From positions 1-44,169 of the forward strand of contig NZ_CAKRAH010000020.1 of the NCBI RefSeq assembly GCF_934294775.1: a DNA stretch of 44,169 nucleotides, read 5' to 3'. The position numbers were made by a program, and so were the translations under genes. Every line of letters starts with the position of its first letter. Within the stretch, counting starts at the first letter, position 1. Source of the stretch: an uncultured Dorea sp. GTDB taxonomy: Bacteria; Bacillota; Clostridia; Lachnospirales; Lachnospiraceae. Positions 26,047 through 35,204 of the stretch are shown here, one piece after another. The notes below the pieces were generated by a model. It was not told the DNA's origin, ran no database searches, and was given only the letters and a program-made list of their open reading frames with translations.

Positions 26047-27270
26047 TTATTTTTCAATCTCAATCTTCTCTTTCAGTACGACACATCCGGCCATATCACC
26101 GATTACATTCACACAGGTTGCACCCATGTCGCATAATGTATTGATGCTGATATACACACCCATGACTCCGGCCGGAAGACCTGCCATCGTTGCCAGTGCC
26201 GCAAACGATGCGATTGCTCCTCCCGGGATTCCCGGTGTTCCAACTGACAGAAGAACATTTGCCAGAAGGATGATGATCATCATCGGAACACTGACATGTA
26301 CACTACATGCATTTGCAAAGAACATGATCATGAACGACATCAGGATTGATACCGCATCCATGTTAACAGTTGCACCAAGCGGAATTGTGATACTGGATAT
26401 CTGGTTCGGTACGCCCAGTTCATCTTCCACACAACTTTTGCTGAGAGGAATCGTTGCTGAACTTGAACATGTACCGAATGCATTCAATGCTGCCGGCATG
26501 ATCGCCTTGAAGAACTTCACCGGACTTGTCTTTCCGAGAATGCTTACTGCACCGCCATATACAACAAATGCAAATCCAAAGAACGCAATATATAAGATAA
26601 TCAGCTGTGTAGCCAGTGATATGATCGTCTTTGTTCCATTTGCCTCTACGACAGGAACGATCGTACAGAATACTCCGATCGGTGTGAAATACATAACCGT
26701 ACTGATAATCTTCAGGCATGCTTCGTTGCAGGAATCAATTACCTTTAATAATGGCTCTCCCTTTTCTCCGATCGCGATCAGCGTGAAGCCCATGATCAGT
26801 GCGAATACCAGCACCTGTAGCATATTACCTTCTGCAAATGCAGACACCGGATTGGATGGGATCAGTCCTTTCACTGTATCTAATATACTGTCCATCTTTG
26901 TTGCCTGAATATCGGATGTAGCCATCTTAAAGCTGACGCCTTTTCCAAGACGGATCAGTCTCGGAATGATCAGTCCGACAAAACTTGCCAGTGCTGTAGT
27001 GCACAGGAAGAACAGCATTGCCGCTCCTGTGATCTTACCTGTCGTTCTGGCACTTCCGATGCTTGCAATACCCATAACGATCGAACAGAATACCAGTGGG
27101 AAGATCATCATGTTCAATGCGCTCATATAGATGCTTCCCAGTACACTCGTTGCAGTCAGAACCACTTTAAACCGTCCCGCCAAAAACAGTCCGGTCAGGA
27201 TTCCGAGGATCAGTCCGACGAAAATCGCACCGGTGATGTGTTTTCTGTACCACTCATAAAAACTCTTCAT
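26047..27270 (-). CDS. Dicarboxylate/amino acid:cation symporter (DAACS)
   Basis: Protein of 407 aa with eight membrane helices and two re-entrant loops. Family landmarks: the serine-rich hairpin FGTCSSSATIPLSKSC, the NMDA motif in ATVNMDAVSI, and LLSVGTPGIPGGAIASFAAL. It imports glutamate, aspartate, dicarboxylates or serine/threonine with Na+ or H+. It leads a two-gene unit with the EamA permease; an importer coupled to a putative exporter is notable. Confidence 0.92.
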   Translation of the reverse strand: MKSFYEWYRKHITGAIFVGLILGILTGLFLAGRFKVVLTATSVLGSIYMSALNMMIFPLVFCSIVMGIASIGSARTTGKITGAAMLFFLCTTALASFVGLIIPRLIRLGKGVSFKMATSDIQATKMDSILDTVKGLIPSNPVSAFAEGNMLQVLVFALIMGFTLIAIGEKGEPLLKVIDSCNEACLKIISTVMYFTPIGVFCTIVPVVEANGTKTIISLATQLIILYIAFFGFAFVVYGGAVSILGKTSPVKFFKAIMPAALNAFGTCSSSATIPLSKSCVEDELGVPNQISSITIPLGATVNMDAVSILMSFMIMFFANACSVHVSVPMMIIILLANVLLSVGTPGIPGGAIASFAALATMAGLPAGVMGVYISINTLCDMGATCVNVIGDMAGCVVLKEKIEIEK

Positions 27271-27309
27271 TCGTATGTACTCTCCTTGCTCTTTTAACTA
27301 TAATATAAC

Positions 27310-27329
27310 GTCTATAGTTTACTATAGAC
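27310..27329. promoter_or_regulatory. 20-bp palindrome upstream of the DAACS gene
   Basis: GTCTATAGTTTACTATAGAC, perfect 9-bp arms around TT. It lies immediately upstream of a minus-strand TATATT (-10-like) element, so it would fall in the promoter spacer. A degenerate second copy may be present at 27331-27348 (TATAGATAATAGTTTATA). Confidence 0.6.
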
Positions 27330-27356
27330 ATATAGATAATAGTTTATATCAAAAGG

Positions 27357-27378
27357 AGTGGGACGTCAATGTCCCACT
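27357..27378. terminator. Short hairpin, possible secondary terminator
   Basis: AGTGGGAC, six-base loop, GTCCCACT, followed on the minus strand by CCTTTTG. It lies beyond the main terminator of the repair operon. Confidence 0.45.
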
Positions 27379-27453
27379 TCCTTGGTTTCACCGTTCGTGA
27401 AAGGAATGATATTTTTGTTAAAATTGCCAATAACAGCTTTTTCAAACGCATGG

Positions 27454-27508
27454 CAAAAAAATCCCTGAAATCACCGTCATTTGTCGTTTTACTGTGATTT
27501 CAGGGATT
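27454..27508 (-). terminator. Terminator of the radical-SAM repair operon
   Basis: Minus strand AATCCCTGAAATCAC, 19-base loop, GTGATTTCAGGGATT, then TTTTT. Perfect 15-bp stem, about 50 bases after the 71-aa gene. Confidence 0.9.
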
Positions 27509-27556
27509 CATTTCTGATTTCAGACTATAGCTTCCAGAGTATTTTTTACTATTTTA

Positions 27557-27772
27557 TCAGTCATCTAACAACACATCATTGACCGCATCGTACGCATCTT
27601 CCAATGCATCCAACGCTTCCGTCAGAGTGTCTGCTTTATCCACTTCACCTTCTTCTTCATATTCATCCAGTATATTTACCAGAGAATCTTTTACTTGTTG
27701 GATGGATGTTATCAGGTCTTTTAACTGTTCTTCTTTTGTTGATGTGGTATTTATATTTACTATTTTGCTCAC
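27557..27772 (-). CDS. 71-aa acidic helical protein, unknown
   Basis: Starts with GTG at 27772, preceded by AGGAGG at good spacing. The sequence is nearly all helix-forming and acidic (TSIQQVKDSLVNILDEYEEE and a second helix to VLLDD), suggesting a small coiled-coil protein. No family recognised. It is the last gene before the operon terminator, so it belongs with the repair pair and the acetyltransferase. Confidence 0.7.
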   Translation of the reverse strand: MSKIVNINTTSTKEEQLKDLITSIQQVKDSLVNILDEYEEEGEVDKADTLTEALDALEDAYDAVNDVLLDD

Positions 27773-27860
27773 GCTGTGCCTCCTGTGTTCTTGTCTATTT
27801 ATTCTCTTGCTGATCTTTCTCCTCTATTTCCATCTTTGATTCTTCCAAGTGCTTCGGTAA

Positions 27861-28376
27861 TTAAATTCTTACACTCATCTCATGCCATTCTTCCCCGCCC
27901 CAGGTTGACTGCGCGATTCCTTTATCTTTAAATCCGAATTTCTCATACATCGCTACCTTCGATTCCAGGCAGGTAAGGATAATCTCTTTTCTTCCCTTCG
28001 CCCATTCTCTTTCGATATAGCGGCGTACAAGCTCTCTTGCAAGTCCTTGACCGCGATATTCCGGCAGTACATCCAGACCCAGAAGCATGATATTCTTTCC
28101 TACCGGATTATGCAGACCTGCATCCGTAAAAAATTCATCCTTTAATACGACCTCGTCTGTTGCAAGTCCATTTAAAAAACCTGCCATTTTTCCATTTTCT
28201 TTATCAATCGCTACCAGAAATAAATCCGCAATTCCGGCAACACGGTCTTTCATATGCTTCTTAGAACAGGCTTCATTCGGGGGAAAGCAGATTCTTTCAA
28301 TCTCTGCCGCTTCTTCTGCTTCGTTTTGTTTTATGTTTCTAAATTCAAACCTTTCAAAAATATGTTTATCTGACAT
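27861..28376 (-). CDS. GNAT family N-acetyltransferase
   Basis: Protein of 171 aa. Acetyl-CoA-binding motif A is visible as LGLDVLPEYRGQGLARELVRRY (Q/RxxGxG/A form) near residues 98-119; the end FGFKDKGIAQSTWGGEEWHEM is typical. The acceptor is unknown. GGAGAA ribosome site; it starts 24 bases after the TIGR03915-type gene and lies in the same operon. Confidence 0.85.
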   Translation of the reverse strand: MSDKHIFERFEFRNIKQNEAEEAAEIERICFPPNEACSKKHMKDRVAGIADLFLVAIDKENGKMAGFLNGLATDEVVLKDEFFTDAGLHNPVGKNIMLLGLDVLPEYRGQGLARELVRRYIEREWAKGRKEIILTCLESKVAMYEKFGFKDKGIAQSTWGGEEWHEMSVRI

Positions 28377-28400
28377 TTTCTTTTCTCCAATTCTGTTACC

Positions 28401-29171
28401 TTATAAAGTTTGTCGAAATTCCACCGCATGCTTCCTCTTCCAGATTGGGAACAAATTCCGCTGACACACATAATTCTCCCTCTCTTTGATCGCAACTGCC
28501 TGAAAAAACGTCTTCCACATCTCTGTATATTCATCTTCATATTGTTCTGTTTTACGAAGTGACTCAAATTCGTCATCCGTCAGATAACGCAGATAGTTTG
28601 CTCCGTCTTTTGGATGTACGCATGCAGTTTTCCGGTTATCATCTATGATCATCCAATGTTCTGACGGCATCCGGTCCGCAAAATGTCTGCCAACCAGCAT
28701 GATCACATCACTTTTGGGTTCCAGATGGCTGACATAGACTTTTCTGTCCAGCGACTGGAATCGTGCAAATTCATTAAAATGATGGCTTTCATTACCGACT
28801 TTCCGCCGAAGTTCCAATATACGCATCACATGAGGATTCGAATACTGTTCCAGTACCTTACTTCCCACAGCAAATCCGACACGCAGGAAATTATAGATTG
28901 CCTGTAACGCATCTTCCTCCGCAGAAAGGGTTGCATAATATACATCCAGATATGCTTCATCGGAAATATCCCTGCGAACGGAACGGATTACTTTTTCTGC
29001 TTTCATATTATCCCCGTCTACATGGACATACTCATCAAACATTGTCTGCTGTAATATCGGTTCTTTCTTTAATTGTATCTGATCATGACCGATCCGTAAA
29101 GCTTCCGACCAGGCATCATAGATGCAGGTCATAATGTCCTCCAGACGATCCTTACAAGTATATATCTTCAT
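28401..29171 (-). CDS. TIGR03915-type DNA repair partner protein (DUF4130)
   Basis: Protein of 256 aa of the family that accompanies the radical-SAM repair protein. The C-terminal DUF4130 part shows SEHWMIIDDNRKTACVHPKD, DDEFESLRKTEQYEDEYTEMW and an ending with IKERENYVCQRNLFPIWKRK. The N-terminal part (about 1-90) binds the theme YDAWSEALRIGHDQIQL. The exact reaction is not known; the pair is annotated as putative DNA modification/repair. It starts six bases after the radical-SAM stop. Confidence 0.88.
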   Translation of the reverse strand: MKIYTCKDRLEDIMTCIYDAWSEALRIGHDQIQLKKEPILQQTMFDEYVHVDGDNMKAEKVIRSVRRDISDEAYLDVYYATLSAEEDALQAIYNFLRVGFAVGSKVLEQYSNPHVMRILELRRKVGNESHHFNEFARFQSLDRKVYVSHLEPKSDVIMLVGRHFADRMPSEHWMIIDDNRKTACVHPKDGANYLRYLTDDEFESLRKTEQYEDEYTEMWKTFFQAVAIKERENYVCQRNLFPIWKRKHAVEFRQTL

Positions 29172-29177
29172 AATTTC

Positions 29178-30704
29178 CTACCCAATCCCAAAGTCTGCCA
29201 ACGACAATTGCACATAAGATTCATTGGAATGTTCTATATTCCATACATCTTTCTTATCTACACTCACCAGTTGTCTCGTAATATACGATGCTTCAACCGG
29301 TGTATGATACATCTGTTTTCCCCCACAGGTAATAAAATAATGCGCCCGCTTAAGTACCACACCCATCTTCTTTAAGCTTGCAAAATCCAGTCTTCCATAC
29401 CGTCTTGCATGTGTGATCCGGCTGGCGGATTTGGGACCGATTCCCGGTACCCGAAGCAGTCTTGCATAACTTGCAGTCTCTATTTCCACAGGAAATTGTT
29501 CGAGATGGCGTAATGCCCAGTCGCACTTCGGATCGATCAGTTCATTGAAATCCGGCTTTTCTTCCGACAATAATTCACCTGCCTGGAATCCATAAAATCT
29601 AAGCAGCCAATCTGCCTGATAGAGGCGGTGTTCACGCAAAAGCGGTGTCGGTGTTCCAAGCCCCGGCAGTGCATCATCCTCGTTCAGCGGAATATATGCT
29701 GAGTAAAACACTCGTTTCAGATCAAAGCCCTGATACAACTGCTGGGTCGTCTGCAATAATGTATAGTCACTTTCCCCCGTCGCACCGATGATCATCTGTG
29801 TGCTCTGCCCGGCAGGTGCAAAACAACGCTTTAAACTGGACATATCATGGGGTGCTAACTGATATGCATTGTCCCATGTAAGAATTCCATCCAATGTCCC
29901 CATTTCTTTTTGAGAAGGCAGACTTCCGTTCTTTCCACCTGCCAGTCTGGCCATCTTCTTTTTTTCTTCCAGACTTTCCCGATAATTTCTTTTGGATATT
30001 TCCGAAAAAATGCCGTTATTTAACAGTTGATTCCCCCTGCTTCTTTCCATATATGCTGTCTTTCCGATGGCCATCCGGTGTGCAGCAATTGTATTCTGAA
30101 CCTTTCCCATAGGATTAAGGATTGTCTTCATCGTCTTATTCGGTGCAAGAGTCCGAAGACTCTCTTCCGTCGGAAGTTCCAGATTTACACTGATACGGTC
30201 GGCCAAATATCCCGCTGCGGCAAGAAGTTCATCTGAAGCTCCCGGAATCGTCTTCACATGGATATATCCGTTAAAATGATATTTTGTGCGAAGCAGCAGT
30301 AAAGTCTCACACATCTTTTCCATCGTGTATGTCGGATTTTTCAAAACTCCGGAGCTTAAGAAAAGGCCTTCTATATAGTTACGCCTGTAAAACTCAACCG
30401 TCAGTTCACAGATCTCTTCGGGTGTAAATGTTGCCCGTTTCACATCGTTGCTTGCACGATTAATGCAATATTTACAATCATAGGCACAATGGTTTGTCAT
30501 CAGAATCTTTAATAAAGAAATACATCTTCCGTCCGCTGCAAAACTGTGACAGATGCCGCATGCCTCTGTATTGCCGAGTTCTCCTTTCTTTCCACGGCGG
30601 CTGGAACCACTTGACGTACATGCCACATCATATTTTGCCGCATCAGCGAGAATCTGTAATTTCTCCTGTGTTGTATAATTACTGTTTTTGATTTCTATAT
30701 TCAT
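29178..30704 (-). CDS. Radical-SAM putative DNA repair protein with HhH motif (TIGR03916 type)
   Basis: Protein of 508 aa from the ATG at 30704. The radical-SAM cluster motif CX3CX2C is CAYDCKYC, near residue 73; the C-terminal part has a helix-hairpin-helix DNA-binding motif (LLRVPGIGPKSASRITHARR). Family members pair with TIGR03915 proteins and are thought to repair or modify DNA; the chemistry is unproven. A longer frame with a GTG start at 30764 exists, but the promoter places transcription start at or next to the 30704 ATG, so the extension would not be transcribed from it. No ribosome site is visible, consistent with a leaderless mRNA. Confidence 0.88.
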   Translation of the reverse strand: MNIEIKNSNYTTQEKLQILADAAKYDVACTSSGSSRRGKKGELGNTEACGICHSFAADGRCISLLKILMTNHCAYDCKYCINRASNDVKRATFTPEEICELTVEFYRRNYIEGLFLSSGVLKNPTYTMEKMCETLLLLRTKYHFNGYIHVKTIPGASDELLAAAGYLADRISVNLELPTEESLRTLAPNKTMKTILNPMGKVQNTIAAHRMAIGKTAYMERSRGNQLLNNGIFSEISKRNYRESLEEKKKMARLAGGKNGSLPSQKEMGTLDGILTWDNAYQLAPHDMSSLKRCFAPAGQSTQMIIGATGESDYTLLQTTQQLYQGFDLKRVFYSAYIPLNEDDALPGLGTPTPLLREHRLYQADWLLRFYGFQAGELLSEEKPDFNELIDPKCDWALRHLEQFPVEIETASYARLLRVPGIGPKSASRITHARRYGRLDFASLKKMGVVLKRAHYFITCGGKQMYHTPVEASYITRQLVSVDKKDVWNIEHSNESYVQLSLADFGIG

Positions 30705-30710
30705 AGTTTT

Positions 30711-30739
30711 ATTATACAAACAGGTGTTCTTGTTTTCAA
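30711..30739 (-). promoter_or_regulatory. Repair-operon promoter with a LexA-like box in the spacer
   Basis: Minus strand TTGAAA (30734-30739), 17-bp spacer, TATAAT (30711-30716). Transcription should start six or seven bases further on, at the ATG itself (30704). The spacer holds AGAACACCTGTTTG (30717-30730), matching 12 of 14 positions of the Gram-positive LexA consensus CGAACRNRYGTTYG. Confidence 0.7.
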
Positions 30740-30765
30740 GTGTTTTTCGAATATTTGTTCTCACT

Positions 30766-31338
30766 TCATTGTTTTTTCAGGAAATGTTCCCTGTTCGGAT
30801 ATACCTGCCTGAAAGCCTCAAGCGCTGCCTCCTGTAACAACGCAAACTCTTTCTCCATATGAAGCAGATGCGGTGCATGGAAAGCGATCATACTAATCTG
30901 CTGCGCAATCTTTTTTGTCACTCCTTCTTCTGACATCTGTCCCATTCCAAATACAAGTGACGTAAATGCTCTTCCTCCCCTGCTGACTTCAATGAATTTC
31001 AGGAAGACATTCTGAAGCTCCTGCAAAAGAATTTCCTTATATACTTTTTCCTGAAGCAGTGATTCTGACAGCCCCAAAGTGGCAGCTATCTTCGCTCCCT
31101 GCTTTCTCCGCTTTCCTCCCAGATCCACTGTCGTACCTTCTGCCAGATATTTCATTTCCATAAGACATCTCATAAATTCGTCTTTTACGGGTGTTCGTTT
31201 TCCATATCTTGCAATCCATAACTGTTTCCGGTATTTGTCTTCCTCCGACTCTCCATCACCGGTATTCTCTTTTAATAATTCCAACCTTTTTACAGGATCT
31301 GTTTCTTTGTAAAATGCAATTATCCATGCGTTGTCCAT
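30766..31338 (-). CDS. Protein of unknown function, 190 aa
   Basis: Soluble, mostly helical protein starting MDNAWIIAFYKETDPVKRLE; I do not recognise the family. A conserved-looking stretch is KYLAEGTTVDLGGKRRKQGA, and GGRAFTSLVFGMG follows later. It starts 17 bases after the sugar-binding sensor gene with GAGGAAA before the ATG, and no terminator separates them, so it is the last gene of the sensor operon by position. Confidence 0.75.
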   Translation of the reverse strand: MDNAWIIAFYKETDPVKRLELLKENTGDGESEEDKYRKQLWIARYGKRTPVKDEFMRCLMEMKYLAEGTTVDLGGKRRKQGAKIAATLGLSESLLQEKVYKEILLQELQNVFLKFIEVSRGGRAFTSLVFGMGQMSEEGVTKKIAQQISMIAFHAPHLLHMEKEFALLQEAALEAFRQVYPNREHFLKKQ

Positions 31339-31355
31339 TTTTCATTTCCTCATTA

Positions 31356-32393
31356 TTATTTCAAAAAACGATCTACATTACTGCTATCCACACGACAATA
31401 TTCGGAGACATAATATCTGCCTTCCTTTAAGTCTTTCCGATTTGTGTCTTTTCCACAGACGATCTCTACCGATAATTTTGCCAATTCCATTGCCTGATCC
31501 TCTTTATCATTATAGACGGTCCCCTGCATTTTTCCAGTCCTGATTGCCTCCAAAGCATCATCCAGACCGTCAATTCCAAATATGACAGGCCAGTCCGGAC
31601 AGTCATATCCGGCCTTCTGCCAGGCTGCTACTGCTCCCAGTGCCATCTCATCATTATTGGAAATAACCAGTTCTATTTTCTCTCCATATTGTTCAATAAG
31701 ACGACTCATCCTGTTTTCAGCCTGTCCACGGTTCCAGTCTGCAAACTGATAACTCAATTTTTCAAGATTAATCCCCTGTTCAAGCAAGGTCTTAACCGAA
31801 TAGTCTGTTCTGCTGATGGCATCCTGATGTCCGGCCTCTCCTTCCAGAAGTATATACTGAATTTTCCCATCCTGATTCTTATCAACTTCCGGATGATTTT
31901 TAATATAATCCGCCACAATTTCTCCCTGCATGATCCCGGACTGCTCCGCGTCACATCCTATATAATACAGCTTCTCCCATTGCATCAGATCCTCCCTGAC
32001 CGGCTCTCTGTTAAAAAAGAGGACCGGGATATCTTCTTGTTTTGCCATCCTGATAATACGGGATGGTGCCGTTCTGTCAACCAGATTCACACACAACACA
32101 TCACAGCCGGCGTCAATCATCTCCTCAACAATCTCATTTTGATCCTGCTGATTATCATCGCCATTTTTTACTGTTGTGATGATCTTCATATGATCTGTTT
32201 CCATTTTTTTCAGATTCTCTTTTAACTGATCTGTCATAGCATTGATAAATGGATCATCCTGCGTATAGGTTACAACTCCTATCCGGATGATAGGATCTGT
32301 CTTTACACTCTTGTCTTCACATCCGGTAATCAGAAAAGCAATCAGCAGGATAACTGCTGTCATACTTCTTTTTTTTCTGTCTTTTTTACTCAT
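31356..32393 (-). CDS. Galactose-binding MglB-like lipoprotein (sensor component)
   Basis: Protein of 345 aa from the ATG at 32393. Lipobox LITGC (Cys25), then a type I periplasmic binding fold in normal order. Compared with E. coli MglB the galactose-contacting positions are present: D47 (D14), N103 (N91), H189/D191/R195 (H152/D154/R158), W220 (W183), N247 (N211), D275 (D236), N295 (N256). The calcium loop is DKNQDGKIQ (about 171-179). The ATG overlaps the end of the upstream sensor gene by 8 bases. There is no permease in this operon, but a kinase and regulator are, so a ligand-sensing role is inferred. Confidence 0.82.
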   Translation of the reverse strand: MSKKDRKKRSMTAVILLIAFLITGCEDKSVKTDPIIRIGVVTYTQDDPFINAMTDQLKENLKKMETDHMKIITTVKNGDDNQQDQNEIVEEMIDAGCDVLCVNLVDRTAPSRIIRMAKQEDIPVLFFNREPVREDLMQWEKLYYIGCDAEQSGIMQGEIVADYIKNHPEVDKNQDGKIQYILLEGEAGHQDAISRTDYSVKTLLEQGINLEKLSYQFADWNRGQAENRMSRLIEQYGEKIELVISNNDEMALGAVAAWQKAGYDCPDWPVIFGIDGLDDALEAIRTGKMQGTVYNDKEDQAMELAKLSVEIVCGKDTNRKDLKEGRYYVSEYCRVDSSNVDRFLK

Positions 32394-33339
32394 AAGAATA
32401 TAAGAACCTTTCCAAATTATCATTTAATGAAAATTCATCTCTGTCAAACACCTTTATCTCTGTTTTATGGCCTTTTAGCCTGTAAAATCTGTGTTCCAGC
32501 CTTTGTGCCATTTCCCCGACACTTTTATATCCGATCTCATAGGCATCCGGAACCACCATTCCCTGTATATTCCCGTTATCCAATAACACTACCGCTTTTA
32601 CACTGCTCCCAATGCCATATATGTCCGCTCCCTGATATGAATCTTCATCTGACTGCTCACCTAGTTCTTCCAATGCATGTGGATCCAGAACCACTATCGC
32701 GTCTACTTTGTCTTTTTTACTCACTTTTTCATAGATATTCTGATCTTTTTTCCGGTAACAATACCAGTCGATCTGACTTTTTGTATCTTTCAGTGAATCC
32801 TTTAATCCCCGGATCGCATCCTGATCTGTCTCTGATTCTTTCCAGTTTGCGACAACTCCGATTTTCTGCCGCTTCTTTCCCAGCTGCTTTCCAAGTTCAG
32901 AACCTATCTTATAATAATCCGGTCCGATTACCGGATTACCGGAATTCCCGCCTTCTTTGGAATATACATCCTCCATGATCAGTATATAGGGCGTCTTGGC
33001 ACACTGTTTTTTTAACATGTCTTTCGTATCACTTCCCGGTGCCGGACATATGATAAATGCATCTATATTGTTGTGCTTCTGCTCTTTTATAATTTCTTTT
33101 TCCATCTCTGCATTTTCAATTTCATCTGTATTACAGATAATCATATGAAGATTGTTTATTTTCGCCGACTGCTTCATCCCTTTAATCAACGAATTCCACC
33201 GGTTATCTCCTGATTCCGGTAAGATCACCGCCACTCGTTTTTCCGGTACATCCCGGTCAAAAATCTTCCAGGCAAAAAATAATGTCAGTATCAGGAAAAT
33301 ACACTCCAGTATCAGGAATGTAATTTTATTCTTTTTCAT
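32386..33339 (-). CDS. Membrane-anchored sugar-binding-type sensor protein
   Basis: Protein of 317 aa: one N-terminal membrane helix (about 7-24) without a lipobox, then a type I periplasmic binding fold (RVAVILPESGDNRWNSLIKG, ...IDAFIICPAPGS..., GSELGKQLGKKRQKIGVVAN). It overlaps the histidine kinase end by 14 bases and the MglB-like gene by 8. Sugar-binding residues of the MglB type are not conserved, so it may bind another ligand or act as an adaptor between the MglB-like sensor and the kinase. Similar binding-protein/LytS-type/YesN sets are known for xylose in clostridia. Confidence 0.78.
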   Translation of the reverse strand: MKKNKITFLILECIFLILTLFFAWKIFDRDVPEKRVAVILPESGDNRWNSLIKGMKQSAKINNLHMIICNTDEIENAEMEKEIIKEQKHNNIDAFIICPAPGSDTKDMLKKQCAKTPYILIMEDVYSKEGGNSGNPVIGPDYYKIGSELGKQLGKKRQKIGVVANWKESETDQDAIRGLKDSLKDTKSQIDWYCYRKKDQNIYEKVSKKDKVDAIVVLDPHALEELGEQSDEDSYQGADIYGIGSSVKAVVLLDNGNIQGMVVPDAYEIGYKSVGEMAQRLEHRFYRLKGHKTEIKVFDRDEFSLNDNLERFLYSYE

Positions 33340-35191
33340 CTACATCCCTCCCCTGTATGTATTTCTGCATCTCCAATTGTTCCGCATTTTCCTTTGTATA
33401 TGGAATTGCCGGTATATGGATAACAACCCTGGTCCCCTCATCCGGTTCACTATATATCTCCAGACCATATTGCTCGCCAAACATCAGCTGAATTCTGGAA
33501 TGCACATTGATCACGCCAACACCCGAACCATGTTTTGGAACTTTATTGTTATCTTTCAGGATATTTTCCAGGACTTCCTTCCGCATTCCCATTCCATTAT
33601 CTTCTATTGTAATGTAAATATCATCTTCTTTTTTTTCTCCCCGGACCGTGATTTTTCCTTCGTCATCCTCATCCATATTTCCCACTCCGTAATAAATTGC
33701 ATTTTCGAGAATCGGCTGAATAACTAATTTTACAATACAATAATCTTCTATTTCTTTATCTGTCTGAAACTCCATTTGAAAACGTTCTTTATAACGCACA
33801 AGCTGAATATTCATATAGCTTCTGCTGTGCTGCAGTTCATCTTTAACCGGAATGATCGTCTTTCCGCGGGATAAACTGACTCTTAAAAGCTTTGCCAGTT
33901 CGGAGATCATAATAACTGCTTCTTCATTTTTCTGTGCTTCGACCATCCAGGTAATCGATTCCAGTGTATTATACAGAAAATGCGGATTGATCTGACTTTG
34001 TAATGCATCCAGTTCACTTTTTCTCCGTTCATTCTGCTGACGGATAATTTCCTCCATAAGCGTCTCAATCCGTTCATATGATCTTTGAACGGAATAACCC
34101 AGATGTCGTATTTCCGAAGAGCCTCCTATGTAAATATCCGGTTTTCCTCCTGCTTCATATGTTTTAACTGATTCATCCAGTTTTCGGATCGGTTTGGATA
34201 TTTTTCTGGAAATCAGCCGGTTTCCTTCCAGAAGCATCATCATAAGAACCATGATTGTTGTAAAGATATAATATCTGAAATTGTTAATTCTTGCAGTCTG
34301 CACGCTCTCCGGTACAACTCCGATCAGTTTCCATCCTGTATAGGCAATGTTGCCAACCACTACACTTTCCTTGTGTCCATCTGTTGTGATCTCATAAGTG
34401 CCCTCCTCATACCCGGAAGCCTTCAGACTATTCTCTTCAAACAGTCCTCTGGCCATCTCTGTTTTTCTCGGATGATAGATCATCTGTCCGTCACTACTGA
34501 TCATATAATAATAGATTCCTTCCGAAGAATCATTAATCTGCTTTAAGACATCTTCAATCACCGAATATTTCATATCTACAAGAAGGACGCCGCTTTCCGG
34601 AATTTCCCCATCGTTTATATCCACATAACGACTCAGTGAAACAACCCAATGATAACGGTACAGACCATCTTCATACAAATTCTGAATATGCGGAACGGAA
34701 AAATGTACATTTTCAATTGCACTCTCGGCATTCTTATACCAGTCCTGTCCTTTTACATCTATATTTTCTTTTTCAACAGCAACCGGTTCCGAAGCAATCA
34801 ACCGGCCTTCATTCCCATATAATGCCAGACTCTCGATTTTATCTGAATTCACCTCATATAATAAGCTGAACTGTTCAGCAAATTTTTCGCTGGATATATC
34901 AAATTCCTGAACGATATTATAATTCGCTGCATCAAAAATCTGCCGGATATCCAACAGATCCGAATTCACCCTGTCTACCGTGCTTTCCACCGTCGCCTCT
35001 GTATTTGATACTGCCATCTTATCGATCGCAAGCTTAAATCTTTGATACAAAAGGAATCCCATAGTTACAATCGTGACCAGTGTAATCGCCATAAGAACAG
35101 ACATGATGATCGACTGTATATTAAATACAACATTTTCTTTTAAATCCGAATCTCTTTTTCCTTTTTTCACGCTTTTTCCTGTTCCCTTCAT
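33326..35191 (-). CDS. Sensor histidine kinase, YesM type
   Basis: Protein of 621 aa. TM1 at about 25-50, large extracellular Cache-type sensor (about 52-300), TM2 about 305-322, HAMP about 323-378, His_kinase domain with phospho-acceptor H404 in INPHFLYNTLESI, then HATPase_c with VIQPILENAIYYGV (N box), DNGMGM and GSGVGVINV. It starts 13 bases after the response regulator. No good ribosome site precedes the ATG at 35191; a GTG seven codons later is preceded by AGGAAA, so the real start could be there. Expected to read the binding-protein sensors encoded downstream. Confidence 0.9.
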   Translation of the reverse strand: MKGTGKSVKKGKRDSDLKENVVFNIQSIIMSVLMAITLVTIVTMGFLLYQRFKLAIDKMAVSNTEATVESTVDRVNSDLLDIRQIFDAANYNIVQEFDISSEKFAEQFSLLYEVNSDKIESLALYGNEGRLIASEPVAVEKENIDVKGQDWYKNAESAIENVHFSVPHIQNLYEDGLYRYHWVVSLSRYVDINDGEIPESGVLLVDMKYSVIEDVLKQINDSSEGIYYYMISSDGQMIYHPRKTEMARGLFEENSLKASGYEEGTYEITTDGHKESVVVGNIAYTGWKLIGVVPESVQTARINNFRYYIFTTIMVLMMMLLEGNRLISRKISKPIRKLDESVKTYEAGGKPDIYIGGSSEIRHLGYSVQRSYERIETLMEEIIRQQNERRKSELDALQSQINPHFLYNTLESITWMVEAQKNEEAVIMISELAKLLRVSLSRGKTIIPVKDELQHSRSYMNIQLVRYKERFQMEFQTDKEIEDYCIVKLVIQPILENAIYYGVGNMDEDDEGKITVRGEKKEDDIYITIEDNGMGMRKEVLENILKDNNKVPKHGSGVGVINVHSRIQLMFGEQYGLEIYSEPDEGTRVVIHIPAIPYTKENAEQLEMQKYIQGRDVDEKE

Positions 35192-35204
35192 ACGGATTAC
35201 TGTT

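Noticed and set aside
25955..26908. 317-codon open frame on the plus strand
   Set aside because: Antisense to the DAACS symporter and EamA genes; Ile/Thr/Pro-rich composition typical of shadow frames and no ribosome site.
30704..30764. Radical-SAM protein starting at the GTG at 30764
   Set aside because: The extra 20 residues lie over the promoter and LexA-like box and do not resemble the family N-terminus.
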